This document shows positions 25,184-34,372 of a stretch of 64,000 nt of DNA, one piece after another (the stretch's first letter is position 1; every line of letters starts with the position of its first letter). Made by a program: the position numbers and the translations under genes. Under the pieces are notes generated by a model. The model was not told the origin of the DNA. It made no database searches and worked only from the letters and a program-made list of their open reading frames with translations. The stretch spans positions 1 to 64,000 of the forward strand of contig JANJTP010000032.1 of NCBI GenBank assembly GCA_024711025.1, given 5' to 3'. The stretch comes from Solirubrobacteraceae bacterium (GTDB lineage: Bacteria > Actinomycetota > Thermoleophilia > Solirubrobacterales > Solirubrobacteraceae).

Positions 25184-26113
25184 GTGCTCGCCGTCGCACT
25201 CGTAATCGTCGCCTCGATCGCGGTGGGTGCGGGCGCCGAGCGCCGCTGGGGCGAGCCGGCCCGGCGCGCCGGTCGGCGTGCGCTCGACCTGCTGATCTAC
25301 GGGCTGCTGCCGGTGATCACGTTCTTCACCGTCTCGCACGTCGAGCTGACCGCCGGCGTCGGTGCGGGGCTGGCATTCGGCTGGGCCGAGAGGCTGGTGC
25401 CCCTGGTGCTCGCGTGGGCGATCGGCGAGCACGTGCTGCGGCTGCCCAGGCCGGCGACCGGCGCGATCATGCTGTGCGTCGTCCTGGCGAACACCGGCTT
25501 CCTCGGCGTGCCGATCGTCGCGACGATGCTCGGCGGCGACCAGGCGATCGGCCAGGCGCTCACCTACGACATCGCGGTCAGCGGCCCGGCCCTGCTGCTC
25601 GTCGGCTTCGCGATCGGCGCGGCATACGGGACGCGTGCGGGTGACACGCCGCGCGAGCGCCTCTCGGCGTTCCTCACCCGCAACCCGGCGCTCCTGGCGT
25701 TCGTGCTCGCGCTCGTCGCCCCCGAGGCCCTGACTCCGGACTGGGCTCGGGAGGCGATGCAGGTCACCGTCCTGGCGATCGCCCCGCTCGGCTTCTTCGC
25801 GCTCGGCGTGAACCTGATGCAGGAGCAGGAGGAGGGGGCGCGCGTCTTCCCGCCTCCGCTCGACGCGCCCGTCGCCGTCGTGCTCGGCCTGCGACTGCTG
25901 GTAGCCCCGGCCGTGATGCTCGCGCTCTCGACCCTCGTCGTCCGCGTGCCCGATGCCTTCCTCGTCCAGGCGGCGATGTCCAGCGGCGTCAACGGCCTTG
26001 CCGTCGCGCACGTCTTCGGCCTGGACCTGCGGATCTACAGCGCTGCGCTCGCCTGGAGCACGGCGATCGTCCTCGGCGGGGCGACGCTCGTCTCCGTCGG
26101 CGGGCTCGCGTAG
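25184..26113 (+). CDS. AEC family (auxin efflux carrier-like) transporter
   Basis: 309 residues from GTG with about ten membrane helices in two inverted halves, as in the AEC/BASS fold. The first half has VVLANTGFLGVPIVATMLGG, the conserved asparagine-containing crossover, and the second ends VQAAMSSGVNGLAVAHVFGL. Bacterial members move organic anions such as malate or malonate; the substrate here is unknown. Flanked by its own hexamer and by dtd, which starts 15 nt after the stop. Confidence 0.85.
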   Translation: MLAVALVIVASIAVGAGAERRWGEPARRAGRRALDLLIYGLLPVITFFTVSHVELTAGVGAGLAFGWAERLVPLVLAWAIGEHVLRLPRPATGAIMLCVVLANTGFLGVPIVATMLGGDQAIGQALTYDIAVSGPALLLVGFAIGAAYGTRAGDTPRERLSAFLTRNPALLAFVLALVAPEALTPDWAREAMQVTVLAIAPLGFFALGVNLMQEQEEGARVFPPPLDAPVAVVLGLRLLVAPAVMLALSTLVVRVPDAFLVQAAMSSGVNGLAVAHVFGLDLRIYSAALAWSTAIVLGGATLVSVGGLA

Positions 26114-26114
26114 A

Positions 26115-26120
26115 TACCCT
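26115..26120 (+). promoter_or_regulatory. -10 hexamer TACCCT of dtd
   Basis: TACCCT lies 8 nt before the GTG at 26129, just after the stop of the AEC gene. Confidence 0.5.
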
Positions 26121-26128
26121 CGCGCGCG

Positions 26129-26554
26129 GTGCGTGCGCTCGTCCAGAGGGTCTCCCGGGCGGCCGTCCGGGTCGACGGCGAGCAGGTCTCGTCGATCGGG
26201 CCCGGCCTGCTCGTGCTGCTGGGCGTCGCCCACGGCGACGACGAGCGAGCCTGCGATCGGCTCGCGGACAAGGTGCGCGCCCTGCGCGTGTTCGACGACG
26301 AGGGCGGGCGGATGAACGAGCCCCTCGGCGGGCGCGAGGTCCTGTGCGTGAGCCAGTTCACGCTCTACGGCGACGCGCGCCGCGGAAACCGTCCGAGCTT
26401 CGTCGCGGCGGCGCCGCCCCAGCTCGCGGAACCGCTCTACGAGCGCTTCCGGGCGCGCCTCGGCGCGCAGGGCGGCGTGTTCGGCGCGCGTATGGAGGTC
26501 GAGCTGGTCGGCGACGGCCCGGTGACGCTGCTGCTCGAGTCGCCGGGGTCGTAG
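26129..26554 (+). CDS. dtd: D-aminoacyl-tRNA deacylase
   Basis: 141 residues from GTG, the usual size. Hydrolyses D-amino acids from mischarged tRNAs as a proofreading step. Both family motifs are visible: CVSQFTLYGDARRGNRPSF (SQFTL) and GVFGARMEVELVGDGPVT (Gly-cisPro DGPVT). The N-terminus MRALVQRVSRAAVRVDGE is canonical. The TAG stop is part of the -10 hexamer of the following gene. Confidence 0.96.
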   Translation: MRALVQRVSRAAVRVDGEQVSSIGPGLLVLLGVAHGDDERACDRLADKVRALRVFDDEGGRMNEPLGGREVLCVSQFTLYGDARRGNRPSFVAAAPPQLAEPLYERFRARLGAQGGVFGARMEVELVGDGPVTLLLESPGS

Positions 26555-26557
26555 CCT
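26552..26557 (+). promoter_or_regulatory. -10 hexamer TAGCCT of the 26565 gene
   Basis: TAGCCT begins with the dtd stop codon and lies 7 nt before the ATG at 26565. Confidence 0.45.
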
Positions 26558-26564
26558 GCCCGGC

Positions 26565-27203
26565 ATGCCACCCGAGAGTCGACCGGTCCCCCGCTTCGCC
26601 GCCGAGCCGCCGCACGAGCCGCTGCCGAGCGGTCGCCTGGCCGAGACGCTGCAGCAGGAGCTGCTCGGAGCCTGCCTCGCGATCGATCCCGGCGACGCCG
26701 GGGCGCTCGGCGAGGTCGGCGAGGTCGCCTGGTACCCGGAGCGCACCTGGCACGGCCGCACCTACGTGCCGGCGGTCGCGCACACGACCTCTGGGCTGGA
26801 GGTCTTCGGCTACGTGAGCTTCGTGCGCGGCGACGACTCGGACGGCGATCCGGCGGAGCTCTTCGCCCAGGCCGACGCGACCGGCGAGACGGCGGATGCC
26901 AACCCCGACTGGACGATCGACATCTGCGACGAGGTCATCGGCGCATGGCACGGGGCGGACGGCGCCGTCGCCGCGATGACGCTCGTGTGGGGCCGGCCGC
27001 TGACGGGCGGCGAGGCGCGGATCGCAACCGCGGAGCTCGGCGGGACCTGCGTCGACCAGTGCCCACTCGAGGAGGGCCGCTTCACGCTGCTGGCGCCGGA
27101 CGACTACGGCGGCGACACGCTCGAGGTGGCCGTCTGGGACGCGGCCTCGCGCGAGCTGGCGCGCGAGTCGCTCTACGCCGAGGACGAGGAGGACGAGGAC
27201 TGA
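26565..27203 (+). CDS. conserved-looking hypothetical protein
   Basis: 212 residues, no signal peptide or membrane helix, quite acidic, ending AEDEEDED. Central segments such as VAWYPERTWHGRTYVPAVA, LEVFGYVSFVRG and WTIDICDEVIGAWHG suggest a compact mostly beta domain. Codon bias matches its neighbours, and the start has a TAGCCT hexamer 7 nt upstream, so I regard it as real. I do not recognise the family. The nitroreductase gene begins 1 nt after the stop, so the two are co-expressed, but that gives little functional hint. Confidence 0.72.
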   Translation: MPPESRPVPRFAAEPPHEPLPSGRLAETLQQELLGACLAIDPGDAGALGEVGEVAWYPERTWHGRTYVPAVAHTTSGLEVFGYVSFVRGDDSDGDPAELFAQADATGETADANPDWTIDICDEVIGAWHGADGAVAAMTLVWGRPLTGGEARIATAELGGTCVDQCPLEEGRFTLLAPDDYGGDTLEVAVWDAASRELARESLYAEDEEDED

Positions 27204-27204
27204 C

Positions 27205-27714
27205 ATGGAGCTCGAGGAGGCGATCCGCAACCGGCGCACGCACAAGGCCTACGGTCCTGAGCCGGTCGACCCCGAGGTGCTCGCCGAGCTGCTCGACCTG
27301 GCGCGCTGGGCGCCCAACCACAACCTCACCAACCCGTGGCGCTTTCGCGTGCTCGGACCGGGGGCGCTGGATCGCCTCGAGCGCGCCGCAGGGCCCGAGG
27401 CGGGACCGAAGCTGCGTCGCGCGCCGACCCTGGTCGCGGTGTCGGTGCTGACGAGCCCCGACCCGGTCGCCGCGGCCGAGGACCGCGACGCGTCGGCGAT
27501 CGCGGCATACATCGTGCTGCTGGCGGCGCACGGCCGCGGCCTGGCCGGCTATTGGCGCACGCCGGCGGTCTTGCGCGAGCCGGCCGGACGCGAGGCGCTG
27601 CGGATCGACGAGGGGGAGCTGGTGCTCGGCCTCCTGCATCTCGGCACGCCGCGCCACGAGCCCCGCGCCCCGCGCCGCGCGCCGGCGCAGGACGTCGTGA
27701 CCTGGCTGGACTGA
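27205..27714 (+). CDS. nitroreductase family flavoprotein
   Basis: 169 residues, at the short end of the family. FMN-binding signatures: AIRNRRTHKAYGPEPVDPEV at the N-terminus, LARWAPNHNLTNPWRFRV, and late GLAGYWRTPAVL and LVLGLLHLGTPRHEP. Reduction of nitro groups, quinones or other acceptors by NAD(P)H is the family activity; the natural substrate is unknown. Starts 1 nt after the upstream hypothetical gene. A strong hairpin lies 29 nt after its stop. Confidence 0.88.
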   Translation: MELEEAIRNRRTHKAYGPEPVDPEVLAELLDLARWAPNHNLTNPWRFRVLGPGALDRLERAAGPEAGPKLRRAPTLVAVSVLTSPDPVAAAEDRDASAIAAYIVLLAAHGRGLAGYWRTPAVLREPAGREALRIDEGELVLGLLHLGTPRHEPRAPRRAPAQDVVTWLD

Positions 27715-27743
27715 AGGGCGAGGGCTGCGAGTCGAAGGAGGGT

Positions 27744-27772
27744 GCCTGCCGACGGCGGGACCGTCGGCAGGC
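27744..27772. terminator. bidirectional hairpin between convergent operons
   Basis: A perfect 12-bp stem (GCCTGCCGACGG at 27744-27755, CCGTCGGCAGGC at 27761-27772) with a 5-nt loop lies between the ends of the nitroreductase (plus) and oppF (minus) genes. It lacks a U-tract. Its position suggests termination or mRNA end protection for both strands. Confidence 0.65.
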
Positions 27773-27775
27773 CGC

Positions 27776-28860
27776 TCATCCCGGTCGCACCGGCAGCCGG
27801 CCGGCGACCTCCTCGATCGTCAGGGGGAAGTGGCAGGCGGCGATGTTGCCGCCCTCCTTCACCTCCAGCGCCGGCTCCTCGCGCGAGCAGATCGGCTGCG
27901 CCTTGGGGCACCGGGGATGGAAGCGGCACGCCGCCGGCGGTGCGGTCGGCGAGGGGACGTCGCCGCCCAGCACCTGGCGGCGACGCAGCTTGGCGAGCTG
28001 TGGGTCGGGCACCGGGACGGCGCTGAGCAGCGCGCCGGTGTACGGATGACGGGGATGGGCGAAGAGCTGCTCGGCCGACGCCACCTCGACGATCTTGCCG
28101 AGGTACATGACGGCGACCCGATCGCACATGTGACGCACGACGCTGAGGTCGTGCGCGATGAAGAGGATCGTCAGGCCGAGCTCGCGCTGCAGGTCGCTCA
28201 GGAGGTTGATGATCTGCGCCTGGATCGAGACGTCGAGCGCGGAGACCGGCTCGTCCGCGATCACGAGCCTGGGCTTCAGCGCGATCGCCCGCGCGACACC
28301 GATCCGCTGGCGCTGCCCGCCGGAGAACTCGTGCGGCAGGCGGTTGTAGTGCTCGGGATTGAGCCCGACCTGCTCCATCAGCCCCCGGACGCGCGCCCGG
28401 CGCCGGGTCTCGTCGCGCTCGATGCCGTGGATGACGAACGGCTCGCCGATGATCGAGCCGGCCGTCTGGCGCGGGTTCAGGGACGAGTACGGGTCCTGGA
28501 AGATCATCTGCATGTCGCGCCGAAGAGCCATCAGCTCGCGGCGCGATCGGTGGGTGATGTCCTCGCCGCGGTAGCGGATCGTCCCGGCCGTCGGCTCGAG
28601 CAGGCGCGTGACCAGGCGGGCCGTCGTCGACTTGCCGCATCCCGACTCGCCGACCAGCCCGAGCGTCTCGCCCTCGCGCACGTCGAAGCTGATGCCGTCG
28701 ACGGCGCGGACCGCGCCCGTCTCCCGCTGGAGCGGCCCCCGCCGCAGCGGGAAGCGCTTCTCGAGGTCACGGACCTCGACGAGCGCCGGCGCGCCCGCAC
28801 CCACCGCAATCCCCGCCGCGCCCACGACCGCGTCGCCCACCGGCCCGGCCAGCCCGTCGG

Positions 28861-28864
<4 letters not shown>
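27776..28864 (-). CDS. oppF: oligopeptide/dipeptide ABC transporter ATP-binding protein, OppF type
   Basis: 362 residues from ATG 28864. Second ATPase of a peptide importer. Walker [13 protein letters not shown]-loop [13 protein letters not shown], signature [10 protein letters not shown], Walker [14 protein letters not shown]-loop FIAHDLSVV, and the C-terminal oligopeptide/dipeptide extension with cysteines ([15 protein letters not shown]) that binds an Fe-S cluster in some homologues. About 25 Gly/Ala-rich residues precede the fold. The ATG overlaps the oppD stop by 4 nt. Last gene of the opp operon; the bidirectional hairpin follows. Confidence 0.93.
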
Positions 28865-29952
<1,088 letters not shown>

Positions 29953-29953
29953 C

Positions 29954-30922
29954 TCAGTACCGGACCCGCGGATCGAGGTACGCGTAGACGATGTCGACGA
30001 CGAGGTTCAGCGCGATGATGAAGAACGCGCCGATCAGCACGGTGCCCTGGACGATCGGCAGGTCGCTCTTCTGGATGGCGTCGAACGCGAGCCGGCCGAT
30101 GCCCGGGATGTTGAAGACCGTCTCGGTGAGGATCGCCCCGCCGAGGAGGATGCCGAGGTCGAGCCCGAGGATCGTGACGATCGGCGTGATCGCCGAGCGC
30201 ACCCCGTGGCGCAGGACGACGCGCCGCTCGGAGAGGCCCTTGGCCCGGGCGGTGCGGATGTAGTCCTCGTCAAGCACCTCCGACAGGTTGCCGCGCATGA
30301 AGCGGGCGTAGATCGCGGCGAACGAGGCGGCGAGGACCAGCCACGGCAGCAGCAGCGATCCGACCACCGCGATCGGCTCGCTGACGATGCTGCCGTCGGG
30401 CGGATAGCTGCCCGCGCCCTGGAATATCGGTATGACGCCGATCTCCTTCGAGAAGAGATAGAGCGAGACGAGCCCGAGCCAGTAGACCGGCGCGGATATC
30501 GCCAGCAGGGCGAGGCCCATCGCGAGCTTGTCCTGCCAGCGACCCCGCCGGATCGCGGACACGATCCCGATCGGTATCCCGACCAGCAGCCAGACGACCA
30601 TCGCCCCGAGGGCGAGCGTCGCCGTCGCCGGCAGGCGGTCGAGGATCTCCTGCCGCACGCCGACCTGGTTCTGGTAGCTGTAGCCGAAGTCGAAGTGCAG
30701 CACGACGCCCTTCATGTACGTCAGGTACTGCTCCGGCTTGCTCTTGTCGAGCCCGAGCTGCCGGGTGATCGTCTGCACGAGCTCGGGGCTTGCGCTTCGC
30801 CCGGCCCGCAGGAGCACGGGGTCGGCCGACGGCAGCACCGAGAAGATGGTGAAGTTGATGACGCTGATGACGGCCAGCAGCACCACCATCCACAACACCC
30901 GGCGCGTGATGAATCCGGCCAT
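29954..30922 (-). CDS. oppB: peptide ABC transporter permease, OppB/DppB type
   Basis: 322 residues with six membrane helices. N-terminal FITRRVLWMVVLLAVISVIN is the typical first helix, a large external loop follows, and the EAA-type cytoplasmic loop reads YIRTARAKGLSERRVVLRHG. C-terminal YAYLDPRVRY is characteristic of OppB/DppB. It sits directly downstream of oppA, from which it is separated by 92 nt that contain a strong hairpin. Confidence 0.94.
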   Translation of the reverse strand: MAGFITRRVLWMVVLLAVISVINFTIFSVLPSADPVLLRAGRSASPELVQTITRQLGLDKSKPEQYLTYMKGVVLHFDFGYSYQNQVGVRQEILDRLPATATLALGAMVVWLLVGIPIGIVSAIRRGRWQDKLAMGLALLAISAPVYWLGLVSLYLFSKEIGVIPIFQGAGSYPPDGSIVSEPIAVVGSLLLPWLVLAASFAAIYARFMRGNLSEVLDEDYIRTARAKGLSERRVVLRHGVRSAITPIVTILGLDLGILLGGAILTETVFNIPGIGRLAFDAIQKSDLPIVQGTVLIGAFFIIALNLVVDIVYAYLDPRVRY

Positions 30923-30950
30923 CTGGCTCGTCTTTTGACTGGTGGGGCCA

Positions 30951-30982
30951 CGGGCCCCGCCGGCGTCTCGCGGCGGGGCCCG
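30951..30982. promoter_or_regulatory. intercistronic hairpin between oppA and oppB
   Basis: A perfect 12-bp stem (CGGGCCCCGCCG at 30951-30962, CGGCGGGGCCCG at 30971-30982) with an 8-nt loop lies in the gap between the oppA stop and the oppB start. Hairpins in this position commonly protect the binding-protein mRNA and lower expression of the permease genes. There is no U-tract, so read-through is expected. Confidence 0.6.
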
Positions 30983-31014
30983 CGCCCATCGTCATCTCGG
31001 TGTGACTAAAACCC

Positions 31015-32790
31015 CTACTTCAGCGACAGGAACGCCATGAACGGCGAGTTGGAGTAATCGTCGGCGACCATCTGCACGTTCTTGCTGAACAGGATCGGCA
31101 GCTTGTCCCAGACGAACGGAATCGCCGGCGCCTGCCTGGTGATCTCGAGGTTCACCTCGGCCCACGCCTTGTTGCGGGCCGGACCGGGCGGGATCACCTT
31201 CGCCTTCGCGATCAGGTCGTTCACCTTCGCGTTGTCGAGCAGCGGCCAGTTGACGTTGTTGGCCGGGATGATCGCATCCCCGCCGAACGTCGGGTCGAGC
31301 AGCGCCTGCCCATCGAGGAAGTCCTTGAAGAACCCCACATTCGGGCAGATCGCGTAGTCCGACTTGGGCACGCCGCAGAACTTCGTGTACAGGGTGTCCT
31401 GCGGGACGATGCGGAAGTTCAGCTTGAAGCCGAGCTTCTCGAACTGCGCCTGCGCGTTCTCGGCCGTCTTCTTGCCGGGGTCGGCGTTCGTCGCGATCGT
31501 CAGCAGCTTCTCCGTACCGGTGTACTTGCCGGACGGATAGCCCGCCTTCTTCATGTACTCGGCGGCGAGCGCCATGTCGCCGTCCGGGTTCTGCAGGTAG
31601 TCGAACTCGGCCGGAGCCTTCGGCCCGCCGGACTCCGCGAAGCCCGGGAAGTTCGGCGGCAGGTAGCTCCAGGCTATGTCGCCGATCGCGGCGCCCCCGC
31701 GCGTCAGGCGCAACGCGTTGCGGTCGAAGCCGGCGAGCACGGCCTTGCGGACGTTGAGATCGTCGAACGGCTTCTGGGTGGTGTTCAGCGCGATGTAGCG
31801 GGTTCCGCCGGAAGGCGAGAAGACGAGCTGATCCTTGTACTGCTGGATCGCCTGCTTCAGCACCTGGGCCGGCGGGGCGCCGTCGCCCTGGACGAGGCCC
31901 TGGCCCTGGAGGATGCGCCGGCTGGCGACCGCTGCGTCGTCATTGCCCTCCTGGACGTCGAAGCCGTCGAGGTAGGCGGGTCGGAAGTCGGTGCTCGCAT
32001 CCCAGTTCGGGTTGCGGACGACCTTGATCGACTTGCCCTTCTTCCAGCCGGTCAGCGCGCCGGAGGAGTCGTTCTCCACCATGTACGGGCCGGTGGAGAC
32101 CACGTGCTCGTTGTACGTCGACGGGCTCTTGGCGTCGAACTTCGACGCGTACTCCTTGGGCACCGGGATCGTGATCGGCATCACCATCGCGGCGTACAGC
32201 TGACCGGCGGTCGGCTGGTCGAGCTTGAACTCGAGCGTCTGGTCGTCCGGCGTCGTGATGCCGGAGATCTCCTTGACGCCCTTCGTCGGCTCGTCCGGCG
32301 CGCCGACGATGTTACCGAAATAGCCGGTCGCGTAGGGGTTCGGCACGTTCTCCGAGAACGCCCGCTCCATCGCGTACTTGACGTCCGCGGAGGTGACCTC
32401 GCGGTCGACCGGCGGTGAGAACTTGATGCCCTTCTTGATCTTGACGGTGAGCGACCGCTGGTCGTCCGCGATCTGCGGGGGACCGTCGGCCAGGTCCGGG
32501 ACCTGCTTCTCGCTGTCCTCCGGCGAGAAGAAGTACAGGGCCCGCTGGGTCGAGTACACGATCTGATAGCTGAACGTGTAGAAGGCCTGTCCCGGGTCCA
32601 TGTAGTCGACGTCGCCGGCGGACAGAACGGTCACCGTGCCGCCCTTCTTGCCCGCCGGGACGGTGGTCGAGCCGCCCTCGCCGCCGCTGGTGCTCTGCTT
32701 CTTCTCGCCGCCACCACAGGCGGCGATCGCGAGCGACAGCGCGAACGCCAGGCAGGCCGCGAGCGCGAAGCGCAGGCTCCTCCTGCTCAT
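31015..32790 (-). CDS. oppA: peptide ABC transporter substrate-binding lipoprotein, OppA/DppA type (SBP family 5)
   Basis: 591 residues. Lipoprotein signal: MSRRSLRFALAACLAFALSL, then IAACGGG, with the lipobox Cys followed by a Gly/Ser-rich linker. The mature part is a family-5 solute-binding protein (GGTVTVLSAGDVDYMDPGQ opening, SADVKYAMERAFS, RYIALNTTQKPFDDLNVRKA). The start at 32790 is set by AAAGGA with 6 nt spacing; the longer ORF start at 32826 has no support. The ligand is probably a peptide, but nickel, sugar or opine binders share the fold. It sits between oppC and oppB rather than first in the operon. Confidence 0.94.
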   Translation of the reverse strand: MSRRSLRFALAACLAFALSLAIAACGGGEKKQSTSGGEGGSTTVPAGKKGGTVTVLSAGDVDYMDPGQAFYTFSYQIVYSTQRALYFFSPEDSEKQVPDLADGPPQIADDQRSLTVKIKKGIKFSPPVDREVTSADVKYAMERAFSENVPNPYATGYFGNIVGAPDEPTKGVKEISGITTPDDQTLEFKLDQPTAGQLYAAMVMPITIPVPKEYASKFDAKSPSTYNEHVVSTGPYMVENDSSGALTGWKKGKSIKVVRNPNWDASTDFRPAYLDGFDVQEGNDDAAVASRRILQGQGLVQGDGAPPAQVLKQAIQQYKDQLVFSPSGGTRYIALNTTQKPFDDLNVRKAVLAGFDRNALRLTRGGAAIGDIAWSYLPPNFPGFAESGGPKAPAEFDYLQNPDGDMALAAEYMKKAGYPSGKYTGTEKLLTIATNADPGKKTAENAQAQFEKLGFKLNFRIVPQDTLYTKFCGVPKSDYAICPNVGFFKDFLDGQALLDPTFGGDAIIPANNVNWPLLDNAKVNDLIAKAKVIPPGPARNKAWAEVNLEITRQAPAIPFVWDKLPILFSKNVQMVADDYSNSPFMAFLSLK

Positions 32791-32841
32791 GTGTAGTCCT
32801 TTCCTCTCATTTTGCACCTCTCCCACTTCTCTTCGAGCGCC

Positions 32842-34035
32842 TCAGCGCCCCCTCGTCTTCGGGTTCAGCGCATCCTGCATGCCATCGCCGACCAGGTTGA
32901 AGGCCAGCACGGTCAGAACGAGCGCGAGACCCGGGAAGGTCATGTACCACCAGGCGGTGTCGAAGATCTCGGTGGCGTCGGAGATCATCGCCCCCCAGCT
33001 CGCCGTAGGCGGCTGCACGCCGACGCCGAGGAAGGAGAGGGCCGCCTCGAAGAGGATCGTCGTCGGGATGACGAGCGTCGTGTAGACGATGATCGGAGCG
33101 ACGAGGTTGGGCAGGATGTGGCGGAACATGATCCGCCGGTCCGAGGCGCCGAGCGCCTTGGCCGCCTCGACGAACTCCTTCTCGCGCAGCGACAGCGTCT
33201 GCCCACGGATGATCCGCGCGATGTAGGGCCAGCTCGCGATGACGATCACGAAGATCACGACCGGGAGCCCCGGCGTGATGAGCGCACCGTGCCCGCCGAC
33301 CGCCAGCCACAGGACGAGCCCGGGGACGATCACGACGAGCCATGCCGCCGCGCCCGCCGCAAGCTCGGCGGCTCGCGGCCGGGCATCGCCGGCACCACGG
33401 GCCCGCAGCAGCCGCCAGCCGACGACGAGGAACGCACCGGCGACGCCGAAAACGACCATGACCTGCCCGACGTTCGCGAAGCTCATCTGCACGCAGCCCT
33501 GGCCGAACGAGCAGGCGGCCCCCAGGCCGAGCGCGAGCAGCAGCACGGGGAAGGCGAGCATCACGTCCATCAGCCGCGACAGCAGCGTGTCCGCCCAGCC
33601 GCGGAAGTAGCCGGCGATCACGCCGAGGACGACCCCGATCAGCACCGTCAGGAACGTGCTGATGATCGCCACTTCGAGCGAGATCCGCGCGCCGTAGAGC
33701 GTGCGGCTGAAGACGTCGCGGCCGAGGCCGTCCGTCCCGAAGTAGCTGTGTGCGGCGAAGTCGGGGCCCGATGCCGACCCGAACTCGTCGAGGAACTTCG
33801 TCGACTGCTCGTTGGGCGGACGCGCGCCGACGAGGTCGACGATCTGCCCGGCGAAGACGGCGACGACGACCAGCCCCAGGATGAACAGCGCCGAGGCGAG
33901 CGTCACCCGGTCGCGCCGGACGCGGCGCCAGAACAGCTCGAGCGGAGAGCGCGCCGCGATCTCCGCAGACGTCTCCCTGCCGGGCGCGATCCCACCCCCG
34001 ACATCCTGAACGAGCTCAGGCGCGCCAGTGCTCAT
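32842..34035 (-). CDS. oppC: peptide ABC transporter permease, OppC type, with a large internal insert
   Basis: 397 residues against roughly 300 for the family. The N-terminal helix, the HSYFGTDGLGRDVFSRTLYG signature and the EAA loop (FVEAAKALGASDRRIMFRHI) are normal. Between residues about 173 and 262 there is extra sequence with Cys (ACSFGQGC) and two additional hydrophobic stretches (VMVVFGVAGAFLVVGW and AAAWLVVIVPGLVLWLAV) joined by a basic Ala/Arg-rich loop. The frame is unbroken, so this appears to be a genuine insert between membrane helices 3 and 4. First gene of the opp operon, with oppA 51 nt downstream. Confidence 0.9.
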   Translation of the reverse strand: MSTGAPELVQDVGGGIAPGRETSAEIAARSPLELFWRRVRRDRVTLASALFILGLVVVAVFAGQIVDLVGARPPNEQSTKFLDEFGSASGPDFAAHSYFGTDGLGRDVFSRTLYGARISLEVAIISTFLTVLIGVVLGVIAGYFRGWADTLLSRLMDVMLAFPVLLLALGLGAACSFGQGCVQMSFANVGQVMVVFGVAGAFLVVGWRLLRARGAGDARPRAAELAAGAAAWLVVIVPGLVLWLAVGGHGALITPGLPVVIFVIVIASWPYIARIIRGQTLSLREKEFVEAAKALGASDRRIMFRHILPNLVAPIIVYTTLVIPTTILFEAALSFLGVGVQPPTASWGAMISDATEIFDTAWWYMTFPGLALVLTVLAFNLVGDGMQDALNPKTRGR

Positions 34036-34372
34036 CGCCGCGAGGCCTCGCTGCCCTGTGCTTACCTGATCGTCTCTCTCCCAGAGGACTCGTCGAGTCG
34101 GTCAGGAGTCGACGAGACACGACGACGTTACTACCCGGATTCCGCGCGTACGCCACCTCTCGTGCCACCTTGGGTGGTTCGCCGGACGCGCCCGCTCACC
34201 TGCTCCCAGGTATCCTCGCCGGCGCCCGCCACGCACAGCCCTCCTCAACCCACCCGTTGCCGATCTGCGTCCGGGCGCGCGGTGGAGATCGACAGGGCGC
34301 ACAGCCAGATCCCGACAGGGCGCAGAGCGAGGAGACCCACGTGGCAGGGAGCAACCATCTCGGAGGCGAGCG
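34036..34372. promoter_or_regulatory. divergent oppC/glcD control region
   Basis: 337 bases with no convincing gene. It holds an 8-bp inverted repeat CTCGTCGA (34089-34096) / TCGACGAG (34109-34116) with a 12-nt spacer; a TATCCT hexamer (34211-34216) that could be a -10 for the FAD enzyme, leaving a leader of about 150 nt; and an 11-bp direct repeat GACAGGGCGCA (34291-34301 and 34314-34324) with a 23-nt period, about two helical turns. The repeats could be operators. None is assigned to a regulator. Confidence 0.4.

Noticed and set aside
24119-26761. 880-codon minus-strand open frame over the GNAT-GalT-AEC-dtd row
   Set aside because: It spans several well-supported plus-strand genes and has no domain.
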